Below the pieces are notes generated by a model. The model was not told the origin of the DNA. It saw only the letters and a list, made by a program, of their open reading frames with translations, and ran no database searches. A DNA stretch of 64,000 nt from Magnolia sinica. Lineage: Eukaryota > Streptophyta > Magnoliopsida > Magnoliales > Magnoliaceae. How positions within the stretch are numbered: position 1 is the first letter of the stretch; every line of letters starts with the position of its first letter. The position numbers and the translations under genes were made by a program. Shown one piece after another: positions 38,301 through 51,069 of the stretch. The stretch is from positions 24,030,001-24,094,000 of the forward strand of contig NC_080574.1 of the NCBI RefSeq assembly GCF_029962835.1, in the 5' to 3' direction.

Positions 38301-39067
38301 CATTATTCCCGGCATGGGCTATGGGAATATCCATGATCTGATTTATACGAAAGTCAATAGACCAGGCCCCTAGAATTTACCAGATATTTGAAGCTCCTAG
38401 ACAACTGGTCTCTGATTTTCTCAAGTTGATTGCGGACTATTGTTCCGCTCTCTTCTTAGCCGTTAATTCTCTGGAAGAGATTAGAAGGGTGATGATTATT
38501 CAACCAGGCAGATTTTAGAGGATATCGCCATCCATGGAAGGGTGCATCAGATCAACGGTCTGGATCACTGTGCCATGTTTTTAACAGGTTCGAATCGGAG
38601 GCTGAGGGATACCGTGCATATCTCTGGATTGAGGTTCGTAATGGTTTTGCTTCCGTGTGATGGATGCATCGGTTGAAACTTGCAGTGTGGGTCCCACTAA
38701 CTGGCCGATTATTGTATATACAGTGGACCGTTAAAACGAAAAAGCCATCCGAATTCCCTAAAAACAAGCGTCCATTAATCAAAAAGTCAGTATCCTTCAA
38801 TCAATCTGATTTCGGGGCAGTGGCCCATTTTGCGTGGCGCACACTAAGAAAGTGCGACGCGCGTGTGATTTCTGTCATGCTTTTACAAGCTTTTCCATTC
38901 TAACATGGAGTGAAATTGTCACGGACCAGATGCAATTCCATCCCACCTGAGCCCATGCGCCAAACACGCACTTATGGAGCATCGCACTCTGCGAGAGTAT
39001 GGAATACTCGCAGTACTCTGGAATACTCGCAGTTATACAATGTTCGGGAAGAGAAATTGTACGGTGC
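38301..39067. other. Intergenic DNA without a recognised gene
   Basis: Overlapping short frames on both strands have no recognised domain. A small direct repeat (ggaatactcgcagt) occurs at about 39000-39035. Confidence 0.4.
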
Positions 39068-39076
39068 CAGTGGCTC

Positions 39077-39616
39077 GGAAAACGGATTGGCTACTCCCCC
39101 TGACACCAGCCAATGGCTGGTGGTCGGTGCTCTGTGGGCCCAACAATGATGTATGTGTTTCATCCATGCTGTCCATCTATTTTTACAGATCATTTTAGGG
39201 TTTGAGACGAAAAATGAGATATATCCCAATCTTTAGCGGACCACATTATAGGAAACAGTGTTGAATGAGCGTCGACCATTAAAAAACATTTTGGGGCCAT
39301 AAAAGTTTTGGATCAAGCTGATTTTTGTTTTTTCCCTTCATCTGGGACTGTATGACCTAATCAACATATTGGATGTCAAATAAACAGTACAGTAGGCCTT
39401 TGGAGGATTTTAATGGTGGATATCCAATCACTATTGTTTTCATCTGGTGTGGTCCACATGAGACTTATATACCTCTCATTTTTGGGATCAAGCAATAAAA
39501 TGATCTGTAAAAATGGATGAACGGAATGGATGAAACACATACATCATGGCGGGGCCCACAGAGCACCGACCACCAGCCACGGGGCTGGTGTCAGGGGGAG
39601 TAGCCAATCCGTTTCC
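39077..39616. mobile_element. Full foldback Mutator-like element
   Basis: Both ends read ggaaacggattggctactc (left with one extra A), then ccctgacaccagcc. The flanks cagtggctc (39068-39076) and aagtggttc (39617-39625) match at 7 of 9. Almost the whole 540 bp folds into one imperfect hairpin with a loop near ttttggatcaagctg. It cannot encode a transposase. Confidence 0.8.
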
Positions 39617-40059
39617 AAGTGGTTCGGGGGTTGTACAAGTGGGGTCCATGCCCTCCGCGGTTCAATGATCCACGCCGTTGATAAGAAGAGTCTTCTACTT
39701 GGGGGCTCATGGATAAGGAGATCCCCTAATTGGAATATCTATGCTATTGATATTGGGTCTTTTTGGAGTTATGAATGTGGGCCATTGCTGTGTTTTAATT
39801 TTCGACCGTCCATTTGTTCTCCGCCTATTAAAAGGATGGAATGTTTTTATTATCAGAACCATAATATCAACGTTTTGGATATCTGAACATCGGACTGGGT
39901 TCGGACAAACTGATAACAGAGATAGCAATGTATGTACGCGGATTAGGTAGAGCGTACGCAGCGTACAGACGTCGGAAGATGATAATCGTAGGCGGATTGG
40001 GTAGTGAGGAGGAAGAATGCGTACGAACGATGCCAGCAGCGACATTCCTAGTGGACGGT

Positions 40060-40350
40060 GGTCCATGGACCCCACAATGATGTATGTGTTTTAACCACCC
40101 ATTTTGGATCATTATTTTAGGGCATTAGGCCAAAATGAGAAAGATCCAAATCTCGGGTGGACCCCATCACTGGAAAAGAGGAGTGATTGAATGTCCACCA
40201 TTAAAAACTTCTTCAGGCCCACTTTAATGTTTATTTACCATTAAACCTGTAGATTACATCACAAGGGCCAGGATAAAACGAAAACACAAATATCAACTTA
40301 GATCTAAAACCTTTGTGGCTTCGAGATATCACGGCTGTTTTTAATGGTAC
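40060..40350. repeat. Truncated foldback family copy
   Basis: Starts ggaccccacaatgatgtatgtg and keeps the left arm and loop; it breaks off after tttttaatggtac near 40350. Confidence 0.6.
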
Positions 40351-40390
40351 GGTATATAAGAGATTCTGATCTGCCTCCTTTTAACGCCTC

Positions 40391-40562
40391 TTGAATTTGA
40401 AATCTTTTGATTGTGTTTGGCAACCTGGATTCAGAATCTCATATGATCCAGAAACATATATGCATGGTATAATTATAAGGGTTTGAATTTAATTATTAAA
40501 TCAACTTTAATATCCTTAATTAGTATACATATATAAATGTTTGATACAACTATTGTAATAAG

Positions 40563-40606
<44 letters not shown>

Positions 40607-41030
40607 CTATGATGATGAAATTCCAAGTTTCATATGAGCCACAAGCACAAAATCACATCTGAGCAGTTAACCAATGATTTTTAACTGTTGATTTACATGG
40701 ACAATGTTTTGATTGTGCATGTGATGCTATTAAAGTATTTATAATAATATCATTGATAATCCAATTGTTTTAGGATGTCATCAGTGGGCCACGTGCCCAA
40801 TAGATTAATAGCTTAGTGACACTCATGTTATATGTACATGTGACTTATGGGAGGATTTTATATGAAATCCTAGATTCCACCTTGGATTTCAAATCCTCTT
40901 GGAGGGAATTTGAAAATCCTTGGATTTGAAATCCTCCCTCAAATCCCTTGGATTTAAAATCCGTAATTAGTTTATGGTGCCAAATAGACAGAGGATTTGC
41001 AATCCTGCCAATTCATGGTGCTAAGCAACC
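40391..41030. repeat. AT-rich inverted-repeat element (low certainty)
   Basis: Sequence like gtgtttggcaacctggatt at the left faces ccaaatagacagaggatttgcaatcc at the right, with several ggatttgaaatcct palindromes and a TA run (40565-40602) inside. It resembles a decayed MITE. Confidence 0.4.
40565..40602. repeat. (TA)19 microsatellite
   Basis: Pure TA units. Confidence 0.95.
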
Positions 41031-41130
41031 CCAAGGCTCATGTCTTAAAATAACTTGGCAAAATGAATGGACAAATCATGGATAAAAACACATACATTAT
41101 GGTGGGCCCATGCATCATAGTCATGGCCCA

Positions 41131-41660
41131 CACTACTTCCTTTGGTGGTTAAGTGATGTGGCTAGTTTTGATTGGCCAGTCTAATGTGAGCCGTGATAAT
41201 GTCCAAATATTGTATATTTATTATTTATAATACATTAATAGTCCAAGCAAATTCATGATTAAGTAGCCTTAGATTGGTTTTTTTTTAATTAACGGGTAGA
41301 TTGGAGAGTCTAAGTTAATTATATGCTCAAGGAAATGATTTAAAACTCAAAAGAAATCATTGTAAAGAATTGAAGAGCTTGGGGATAAATTTGAAAATAT
41401 GAAAACCTAAAGACCCAAGGAAATCAAATACCAAGTTGAATAAAGTGATTGAAGATCATATGTATTCAATTAGAAGAAACTAATAAAGTTTCATTTGATC
41501 GAACTCAAGGTTCAATCAATTAAACAAATATCGAGCTATCTGGAGCAATTCGCTCAAATGATTGGTGAAAATTCATATTCAGTGGGAATCTTTTTGGACA
41601 TTTCGGAGTGATCGATTGATAGAAATTCAATAATTCAAAAGTTCATTGTTGGACATTATA
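41131..41660. other. AT-rich intergenic DNA
   Basis: A single foldback arm (ggtgggcccatgcatcatag) precedes it at about 41040-41125. No gene was seen. The sequence resumes at 51820 beyond the gypsy element. Confidence 0.45.
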
Positions 41661-41666
41661 GGAAAC

Positions 41667-42417
41667 TATTGGGGGAAAAAATATAACAAGTTCTTGAGTC
41701 GGCCTGAGGGTCAGAGGAGTCAGTGAAGCAATGGCTCGGACTCATTGGACGCTGAGTTCAGATAAAACCCAAAGTCCATAAGAACGTTGGATGGAGAGAT
41801 GTAGCTCTGATAGTGAGGCGCCTGGCCCGACCGTAGCCTGAGCGTCCTGATCCATGAAGCGGAGCCTCTAAGGGAGGAAGTGCACCTCAAGGCTCAATTA
41901 AAAGTCTCACGGAGGAAAGCCCAAGCCGACCTATGATCGATTGGCCCTAGAGCCGCCCGAGCTTTAGTCGGACTCAAAGATTGAGTCAGCTAATAAAGTG
42001 GGCAGAGATAAGCTGTAAAACTTGTCTCAGCACAGGCGTGTTGGAGAGATAAGAATCAGTGAAGCTATATCGCTCCATATCTGGAAGTTACCTAGTAAAA
42101 CTCGGGATCTCTACTTGAGATTTTCGGGAGATAAAGATAAGATCCCCGAAAATCTAGGAATATCAGGGATTACGGATCCCAGTAAATTGGAATTCACTCT
42201 AATTACGGAACCCCTATATGGCCCGACACCATTATAAATACAAAGACCTTCATGGTAAAAGATATGCAAAAACTCTCGCCCTAAAACCTTTACTCTAAGA
42301 CCCAGGTTCTCACTTAAGCATCGGAGGGTCCCCTGGTAAAGCCAGGGTCACCTTTCTCCTTTCACTTGTTGCAAGTCAAAAGACCAAAAGGCGGGCGAGC
42401 TGAAAACAACATCAACA
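41667..42417 (+). repeat. 5' LTR of the gypsy element
   Basis: Runs from tattgggggaaaaaata (decayed TG end) to catcaaca. TATAAATA at 42233-42240 is the likely promoter. Roughly 95% identical to the 3' LTR by eye. Confidence 0.93.
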
Positions 42418-42418
42418 G

Positions 42419-42436
42419 TTTGACGCCGTCTGTGGG
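42419..42436 (+). other. Primer binding site region of the gypsy element
   Basis: TTTGACGCCGTCTGTGGG follows the 5' LTR by one base, close to the GGCGCCGTCTGTGGG type common in plant gypsy elements. Confidence 0.6.
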
Positions 42437-42481
42437 AAACGATACAAAAAGTCATTTTCTCTGAGCATTGAACAGTCTCTA

Positions 42482-44030
42482 ATGGCGAGAACACGGAGAA
42501 CCATCCAGAATGAACCTAGTGAAGTCCCTATCACCAGACCGCCTGCGACAGAGGGCCCGCCTAGTACGAAAGGAGCCTAAGGGGCCCAGAACCAGCCCGA
42601 TAATCGACAAGGTTCGGTAGCCCGACAGGCAACCTCCGTTTCAACCAGGCACACTCAACGAAATCGAGGGAATGGACGTCTGGATAAGGAGGTCCAGGAA
42701 CTTAGGACCGACATGAACTACGTGAAGTAGATGATGGAACAAATTCATCGCCAACAGGTCCAGTTACCCCAGCAAGACGATGATCGGACAAATACTCCAC
42801 GACAATTCATTGATCCTCAACCCGTTGCTCCGCGAATTGTTCCTCAGCAAAGCCAACACCAGGGTCTGGCTGAGCTTGCACCCTCCCATATCTCCATGAC
42901 CGCCCCACTGCATGCCACTGATCTACCACATGAAATAGATCAGAGAAGGCGCAGCAGGCCCCCAGTTGAGGGTACGGCTGATAGCGACGAACCCTAAAAG
43001 GCTGAACTATGAGACCTACAAAAGGAAATGCGGGAAGAAATTGCAGATATGAAGCAAAACTGTCATGCTAGTCAGGCAGGACCCGAGGCAAAGGCATCCC
43101 CGTTCACAAAAGAGATCATGTAAGCTCGGTTATCGGAACGATTCCGTCTTCCTTAGATCACGCCCTTCATCGATAAAACTGATCCGATCGAGCACATTAA
43201 GTCCTTTTGGACTTATATGGAATTGCACGATGCCTCAAATGCCGTGATGTGTCGGTCCTTCTCTCTCACTTTGGCCGATGTAGCTCGGCTTTGGTTTAAG
43301 CAGTTGAAACCAAAGTCCATTAGCTCGTTTACTAAGCTCAGCGGTGCTTTCCTCGCTAACTTTATCGGTGGAAAAAAATTGAAGTCATTTGCACACCTGA
43401 ACAATATAATCCAGAAAGTGGGAGAGCTGCTTAAGGATTATATTAAATGTTTTAATTTTGAATTGCTCCAAGTTCGAAAGCATTCGGATGAGACAACCCT
43501 CAATTCTATCAAGGAGGGTGTCAGGGACAGGCCGTTTCTTGCATCCCTGGACAAGAACCCGCCCATCACTTTGGTTGAATTCATGGCTCAGTCGGATAAA
43601 TATGTGGATGTCAAAGAAACCCGAATACTGTGTGAGACCGCTGAAAACGCAAAAACCCCGACTAAAGAGCCAGCCAAAAAGGAAGTTGACTTGGCCGGTG
43701 GTAAGAAGCATAAAGATGATCGGTCTCGCGACGAACGTAGGTTGGGTAAGCGGCCTGACCATAAGTTTTCGACGTACACTCCGCTCAACAAGCCGCAAGA
43801 ACAGGTATTAATGGAAATTAAAGGCAAAGGATTCGTCGACTAGCCGGACAAACTCCGGAGTAATCCGCACCGATGAAGTAAGAGTAAGTACTGTCATTTT
43901 CATCGCGATCATGGACATAACACAAGTGATTGCTATAATCTCAAGCAGGAGATCGAGAGGCTTATCCGAGAGGGCCACCTCGACGAACACGTCGACCCAA
44001 GAGCTAAAACCACGGAAGAACGCCCAAATG
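42482..44030 (+). pseudogene. Gypsy gag remnant
   Basis: Starts at ATG 42482 (MARTRRTIQNEP). Stops interrupt the N-terminal part. The 43217-43843 frame carries the capsid core (LWFKQLKPKSISSFTKLS). The Tat-style knuckle [14 protein letters not shown] follows near 43890-43935 in another frame. The knuckle and LKPKSISSFT match the fragment in MAD1 intron 11. Confidence 0.88.
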
Positions 44031-44219
44031 ATAACTGACTCATTGAGGATATCTAAACTATTATCGGTAGTTATATGGGTGGAGATGACTCAAATAATGC
44101 TTAAAAAAATCATGCGAGGAATATTGGTTGAGCTGAGTCAGAAATTATGGTTCTAACTCGGCCTCCGAAGGAAAGAAAACTCGAGAAATACAATGTAGCA
44201 TTCACCGAGGAAGACGCAA

Positions 44220-47200
44220 GGGGCATTCATCATCCGCATGACGACGCTCTGGTCATCACCGTCACTATTGCTAACCGCTGAGTCTTCAGAGTCCTTGTCG
44301 ACACAGGCTCATCTGCGGACGTGCTGTTTACACAGGCATTCGACAAGATGGGTATTGAACGTTCAGCTCTGAGGCTTGTAAGGACTCCATTAATCGGATT
44401 TTCGGGCGAACAGATTCTTCCCAAAGGAGCAATTCAGCTCCCACTCACTACCGGGGATGTGCCAAATCAAGCTACTGTTATGGTCGACTTCCTGATAATC
44501 AATCAGTCTTCAATGTACAATGCAATCCTCGGTCGACCTTCCTTCTATCTCCTCCGAGCCATTATCTCAGCCTATCACCTGTCTATGAAGTTTTCAACTG
44601 AAAGTGGCATTGAGGTCGTAAAAAGAGATCGGCACGACACTTGGCAATGTTATGCTACTGCTCTGCAAGTACCCGTGGAAGTGGCGATGATCGAAACCTT
44701 GGATCCGCGCGACGAATTTTCAGGACGCAGCCAGCCCATGAAAGACCTCCTCCAGGTGCCATTAAACGAGTCAGATGTCTCGAGGACCATCCGGATTAGA
44801 AAATCCCTAGCAATGCCATTAAAGGAGAAGCTGATAACCCTGCTCCGCCGATACGCCGACGTCTTCGCATGAACTCATGAAGACATGCCGGGAATTGACC
44901 CTTTGGTTATGACTCACCGCCTTAATATTGACCCAGCTTACAAGCCGATCCGTCAGAAATGGCGCATGCTCGGTCCCGAGAGGTACGCCGTAATCGAGGA
45001 AGAGGTTAGAAAGCTCTTCAAAGCCAATTTCATTGAAGAAATATAATACCCCGAGTGGGCGGCTAACGTTGTGTTGGTTAAAAGGGCTAATGAGAGGTGA
45101 CGAGTCTGTATAGACTATACCAATTTAAACAAAGCCTGCCCAAAGGATAGTTTTCTCCTTCCTCGGATTGATCAGCTGGTTGATAGTACCGCGGGGCATG
45201 AGTTACTTAGCTTTATGGATGCTTACTCTGGTTATAATCAAATTGTAATGCATCAGTCTGATAAATAAAAAATCACCTTTGTCACCGACAAAGGTCTTTA
45301 TTGTTACCGAGTGATGCCATTCAGATAAAAAAATGTTGGAACGACTTATTAAAGGTTGGTCAACAAAATGTTCACCCGAATGATAAGGCGGACAATGGAG
45401 GTCTATATCGACAACATGCTCGTCAAGAGCGTTAAAGTCACTGACCATCTAGTCGACTTAGAGGAAATGTTCCTCATCCTACGAAAATATAACATGAAGC
45501 TTAACCCGAACAAATGCGCGTTTGGCGTAGGCTCGAGTAAATTCCTCAGATTCTTGGTCAGCCAACGGGGAATCGAAGCTAATCCGGAGAAAATCAAAGC
45601 TTTACTCAACATGGAATCTCCAAAGACGATCAAAGATATCCAACGGTTGACTGGAAGGATTGCTGCCTTGAATCGCTTTGTATCCCGAGCTACCGACAGA
45701 TGTTTTCCTTTCTTCAAACAATTGAAGGGCTGACAGATTGTCAATTGGACAGAGGAATGTGAAAATGCCCTGCAACAACTCAAAGAATATTTAGGATCAC
45801 CACAATTGCTTTCTAAGCTCAAGCTAGGTGAGCCTCTGCTGATCTACCTGGCCGTGTCCAATGCAGCCGTAAGCTCGACCTTGATTCGTGAGCATGAAGG
45901 CAAACAATTCCCCGTTTACTACATTAGCAAGGCCCTTGTCCCGGTAGAGACGAGGTATCCGACCCTAGAAAAAGTGGCCTTGGCACTGGTTATATCGTCC
46001 CAACGCCTACGGCCATACTCCCAGGCTCACTTGATCATTGTCATGACCGACTAACCTCTACGCCAGATACTACAAAAATCGGAGGCTTCAGGACAACTCA
46101 CAAAATGAGCGATCAAACTCAGCGAGTTCGACATCCATTATAAGCCCAGGGTAGCAATTAAGGGACAAGCCGTGACAGACTTCATCGTCGAAGTCACAGT
46201 GCAAATAGAAATCTCTTCTACCGGCCTCGGGGCATCGTCCGATCAATCCCCTCCCCCCAACCCGTCTGGTCTCTCTACATAGATGGCTCCTTCAACTTTA
46301 AGGCAAGCAGGACAGGGGTGGTCCTGGAGACTCCTGATCACACTATTATCCAATATGCCTTGAGACTTGGATTTCAAGCCTCTAATAATATGGCAGAATA
46401 TGAAGCTCTGCTCCTAGGACTTCGGCTAGCAGCCAGCTTAGGAGTTACTCATCTAAACATGTACAATGACTCCCAACTAGTCGTCAACCAGATAGCCGAT
46501 ATATATCACGCTAGGAATGAGAGGTTAAAAGCCTATCTTACAAGAGCCAGAGAGATGATCACTGGATTCCACCAATGTCATGTCACCTGAATCCCGAGGG
46601 CCGAGAATGCCAAAGCTGACCTCCTAGTGAAACCTGCTTCAGCCAACGAAAGCGACATCCCCAGATCTGTTCCTATCGAATTCGTGGCCGAGTCAAGTGT
46701 CGGGGGAACTGAACCCTCGACCCTGTTCCCCATTAATTTTGAGCCATCTTGGGCTGATCCAATCGTCAGATATCTTGAGACCGGCGTATTCCCCGAAGAT
46801 CGTGCTAAGGCTAGACAACTGAGGAACTGCATAGCTTGCAACACCATGTTCAACGGAGTGCTTTACAAGAAAGGACACTATGCACCCCTCCTGCGATGCT
46901 TAAGACCGAGTGAAGCTAACTATGCTCTGCATGAAATTCATGAAAGCATTTGCGGTAATCACTTGGGCGGCGATCCCTGGCTTACAAGGTTATTCGGCAA
47001 GGATATTACTGGACGAATGTTCAGTAAGACGCTCGAAAACTCATTCAGGGCTGTGATAAATGCCAAAGGCTTGCTACCATCCCTACATAGCCACCCGAAG
47101 AGCTGACGCCAATGGTCGGCCCTTGGCCTTTTGCCTAGTGAGGAATCAACATTATTGGACCATTCTTTTTAGGAAAGGGTCAGACTAGGTATGCCGTTGT

Positions 47201-47950
47201 CGTCGTTGATTATTTCACTAAGTGGGCCGACGTCGAACTCCTGACCAAGATAACCAATTAGAAGATCACAGACTTTGTTTGGAAAAACGTTGTCTATTGG
47301 TTCGGGATACCTCGGACTATTGTCTCCGACAACGGGAAACAGTTCGACAATAAGCAATACCAAGAAATGTGTCAAAACCTCGGGATTATGAACGTTTACT
47401 CGTCCCCACGTCATCCACAGGCGAACGGGTAGGTCGAAGTCGTTAACAAAGTTATAAAGTAGTACCTTCAGATCAAGCTAGACCGAGCCAAAGGGGCATG
47501 GGCTGAAGAACTTCCTAAAGTTCTTTGGGCATACTGAACTACGGCTCGAACCGCGACAGGAGAAACTCCATCCTCATTAGCGTATGGCTCAGAAGCAATT
47601 GTCCTCATGGAGATCGACCTACCTACCGCCTGAGTAAGTTCGTTCAATGAGCAAAATAATGAGGAGTTGCAAACCCTCAACCTCGACCTCCTGGACGAAA
47701 TCAGAGATTTGGCTCGACTTCGGACTGCCACCTATCAACGATTGGTATCTCGATCCTACAATGTCCAAGTCAAAGTCAGACAATTCCGAGCAGGGGACTT
47801 AGTCCTCCGAAGAACTTTTCAGAATACCAAGGAAAGTGGTGCAGGAACGTTGGGGCCCGATTGGGAGGGCCTGTACGTAATCACAAACACTATTCGGCTA
47901 GGTACTTACCGATTAGAAGACCTAATAAAGCAACTCCTGCCTCATCCTTA
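44220..47950 (+). pseudogene. Gypsy pol remnant with two RNase H domains and integrase
   Basis: The protease has VLVDTGSSADVLF near 44291-44330 (frame 44321-44872). Reverse transcriptase covers about 44875-45440, with FMDAYSGYNQI and the active site as YIDN rather than YVDD. The first RNase H covers about 45740-46054 (YYISKAL, RYPTLEK). A second, plant-RNase-H-like domain at 46267-46590 keeps YIDGS, NMAEYEAL and NDSQLV, so its D-E-D catalytic set looks intact. Integrase has a zinc site (HEIHE, then CDKCQR in a shifted frame near 47049), IVSDNGKQF, and a disrupted Glu motif near 47425. At least seven stops and several frameshifts break the polyprotein. Confidence 0.92.
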
Positions 47951-48283
47951 GAATGCCGAGCATCTTAAGATATACTATCCTTAGCTTGGCTAAGGAGCAA
48001 TCTACACTCGGTCTGATAACTTTAAACACTTAGAAGAATCATAAGAAAAAAATGTAGAGTGCAAAAATAAGTGGCAAAAAATATATATTCATTGATCAGT
48101 AAAGTGTTACATTAGTCGGTACATTATTTACAATTGTATTAGATTGATGAAACAACAAACAATCGATGCTCGGATATCGGTAAAAGATGATGCTCATCGC
48201 TGTTAACATGCTCAGTCCTGAAGCTTGGTGTGCTTGAAGCAAATGTGGGGAGTAAAAAGGAATTTTGCTCCACCTCACTAACT

Positions 48284-49448
48284 TCAAGGCTCAGCCTCAC
48301 CTGATGCACCAGGAGCTAACCTAGGAGATGTTGATGGAGCTGCATCAGGAGCAGTAGCAGAGGCGTCATAAGTGTATGCCTCAGGGTTTGCCGTCGCCTC
48401 GCCACCGGACCTCGACTCTGCCTCGTCGAAGCCAGACAAATCTATATGAGTAAAAACATCTTTCATCACCTTGACACATTCTGCGTACCGCTCTCGATAG
48501 ACAAGGGTGTGCTCCTTCTCATAGGCTGAAGATGAAAGATACTCTTCCACCACCTCAACCTTCGCAACTGCGAGAGCGGCCTTGGTCCATTTCGCAAGCT
48601 CCTGAAGCTTCTTGAAAGCCGAGGCCCATTCCATGGCGGCCTGTTAAAAGGCCAACCTGGCCTCTTCCAATTGCGAGGCCACGCGGTCTCTTTCTGTCGT
48701 GACCGACTCAAGAGTACCTTTTTCCTTTTCAAGTTGGCCCTCCGCAAAGATAGCCCGAGACTCAGCGAACGACTGCCGAGCCTCTACTTCCAATCGCCGA
48801 GCCTAGCTTCCGCAACCCCAGTTCGCCTAGCTAAGGCAGATAACTCGTCGCGGGCCTTCAACATACTAGGGGCGAACTGCACAAGAAAAATCTTTCAAAT
48901 GAGAGAGAGAAGAGGAAAGTCTTAAGCAAAAACAACTGAGGAAAGTGGCGACATTACCTCGAGCATCAGCGTCCCGATCCTACCGAGCGTGTTGTCCACG
49001 GTAGATGACTCCAAAAGGCTGAAGAACTCCCCTGCGAACATCTGTCGACTCGCCCACGGAAGGATTTCTTCAACCTTCTGTCGGAAGGCCAGCCTCTCTT
49101 CCTTAGCTGCTCCCGCCCTGCACGACACCCTCTCCTTTGCCCCCTGAGCAACTGGTGCCTCAGTTAGCTCTGGCTCGGGAGCCTCCCGAGGCTGCTTAGA
49201 GGTAGTCGTTACTGCCTCCATCGCTACTGCTTCCGTCACTGCCTCCGTCACCTTTGTACCTTCCTCGATTTCGATAATAGCCGGGGGAGTAGGAGGAGTG
49301 ATCCTTGACGGGCCTTTCGAGACCATCTTATGCCTCTTCGAGGCCTGGGAGCTTGAGCGGGGTGGGAGTCGGACTTGAGACGGGGGATGAAGAGTGGCTG
49401 AGCCTCCGACATGTCTGCGTTCGGAAAATAAGTGTCAGTGTAGTCAGA

Positions 49449-49501
<53 letters not shown>

Positions 49502-50544
49502 ATGTTCTTCACCGGACACAGTGGAGTCGAAGTCCCACTCGAAAAGAAGCTCTAGTTGGGGAAGCCTCTTACAAGATCTCATTTCCGAGCTCAAGGCTTG
49601 GAAATTCTGAATCTGAGTCAATAAGCCCGAGTCAAGCTTAGGAGGATGCTTTGGTATTACTGAAAGAAAGAAGTCGCGTCAGTGGTCCAGCAAAGATGCG
49701 ACTAAGCAAAAAGCAATAAATCGCATCAACTCTACCTGCCGCGCAAAAAGCTTGGGGGATGAAAGGGCGAATAGGCCCTGTCTCGACCAATTCCCATCTA
49801 CCGAGGGCCCAAAACCACCTATCCCTTAAATGCTTGTTTGATAAAGGAGGGTCAGTTATTAAAGGCCCGCCGGTGTTCTGCTAATAGCAGAAGAAGAACC
49901 AATCAGGATGCTAAGTGTGCGCCCGCCCTTGGTACAAATGGAGAAACTCATTCACAAGTAGCTCGGGCTGCTGCATCTCTGCCCAGAGCATAGCACAACC
50001 GAACAAGTCTCTCCACCCGTTCGGCATAACCTGTCCCGGAGCTATGCTAAGACTGCCCAGTAGATCCCGAGCAATCTTTTGAAGTGGCAAACGGAGGCCG
50101 CATTGCAGTGCAACATGAAAAATTACAACTACCCTGGGGGAAGTTGGTCGGTAACTCTCCTAGCTAAAGGAGAGTCAAAATGACCGAGTCCGGAATGTGG
50201 TATCTGGACTGAATTTTAAACAGCTCCTTTGCTGTCATCACCGAAGGCATGGGCCCTTTAAACCGTTATTCGGTCTCAACTTCTTCCTCACCACCCTCCT
50301 CAGGATCGGAACAACCAGAGGAGCCTTCAACAACCATACGCTTAGGAGGTGAGTCTAACGCCTCCACTGACACCACCGGCCTCTCTGCCGGAGGGTCCAT
50401 TACCCTCTGCGAATGGCGGAGTAGGATTTCTTCCTCTCCAGCAACCTCCGCCAACAATGAGGGTGATTCCGAAGCCGCCCAAAAGCCGCTTGCTTCACCC
50501 TCACCACTGTATTCTCCCTCCCTAGGGCTTACGGTGCCTAACAT
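48284..50544 (-). pseudogene. Antisense gene inside the gypsy element (gypsy-type transposon protein-like)
   Basis: Open frames on the strand opposite to gag-pol run from 50544 (MLGTVSPREGEYSGEGEAS, acidic and Ser-rich) down to 48284. From 50129 to 49914 the - strand reads a globular segment with LQCGLRLPLQKIARDLLG and PNGWRDLFGCAMLWAE, followed by a stop at 49913. This resembles the plant 'putative gypsy type transposon' family (Pfam Transposase_28), by memory. Further frames at 49326-48922 and 48634-48284 are Ala/Glu-rich, with coiled-coil-like heptads. Antisense extra genes are known in Tat/Retand elements; their role is unsettled. Stops show decay. Confidence 0.7.
49452..49499. repeat. 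(GA)24 microsatellite
   Basis: A pure GA run within the antisense gene region. Confidence 0.96.
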
Positions 50545-50723
50545 TGTTAAAAGAAAAGAAAGGGAGGAAGAAGGAGCTCACCAGGAGAAGTCCAAGATTG
50601 CCAGAAATAGGCGAAGCAAAGGATGACTATGCTGGACCGCAAGCCGCAAAAGGGAGCGAGCAAGGAGATGAAGAAGGATAACAAAGAGGCGCGAAATGGT
50701 GCAAGCATGCTTAGGGCGACCCT

Positions 50724-50732
50724 TTTTATAGA
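50724..50732 (-). promoter_or_regulatory. TATA box for the antisense gene
   Basis: The - strand reads CTCTATAAAAAGGG, a strong plant TATA match, 180 bp before the first ATG of the antisense frame at 50544. Transcription would start near 50695. Confidence 0.55.
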
Positions 50733-51052
50733 GTCGCCACGTGGCTCCAACATTAAATGAGGAGCCGAAACAAAGTCTCCTTGGGTGCCCCAGCTTTACA
50801 TGTGGCAGCACCTCGTGCGTTGTCGCCGAATACTCTGCCACGTGTTCGATCTTCATACGTCCTGGCACCCAATCGACGGCTACTCCGCTCGTGCGGCCTC
50901 GGAAAATGAACCAACGCGTGGTCAAGCGAGACGATATATCTCGGAAGTCGCGTGAACTGCCCTACAATCAATAAATATTTCATCATAAACTCGGCTTAGA
51001 TACAACCCGAATCAACTCTGACATACTCCCCAACCGTCTTAAGGCAATGTGC

Positions 51053-51066
51053 AGAGTAGGGGGGCT
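51053..51066 (+). other. Polypurine tract of the gypsy element
   Basis: AGAGTAGGGGGGCT lies just before the 3' LTR. Confidence 0.7.
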
Positions 51067-51069
51067 TAC

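Noticed and set aside
50266-50626. + strand 125-codon frame in the gypsy 3' region
   Set aside because: It is the complement of the antisense gene frame, which has better motif support and a TATA box.
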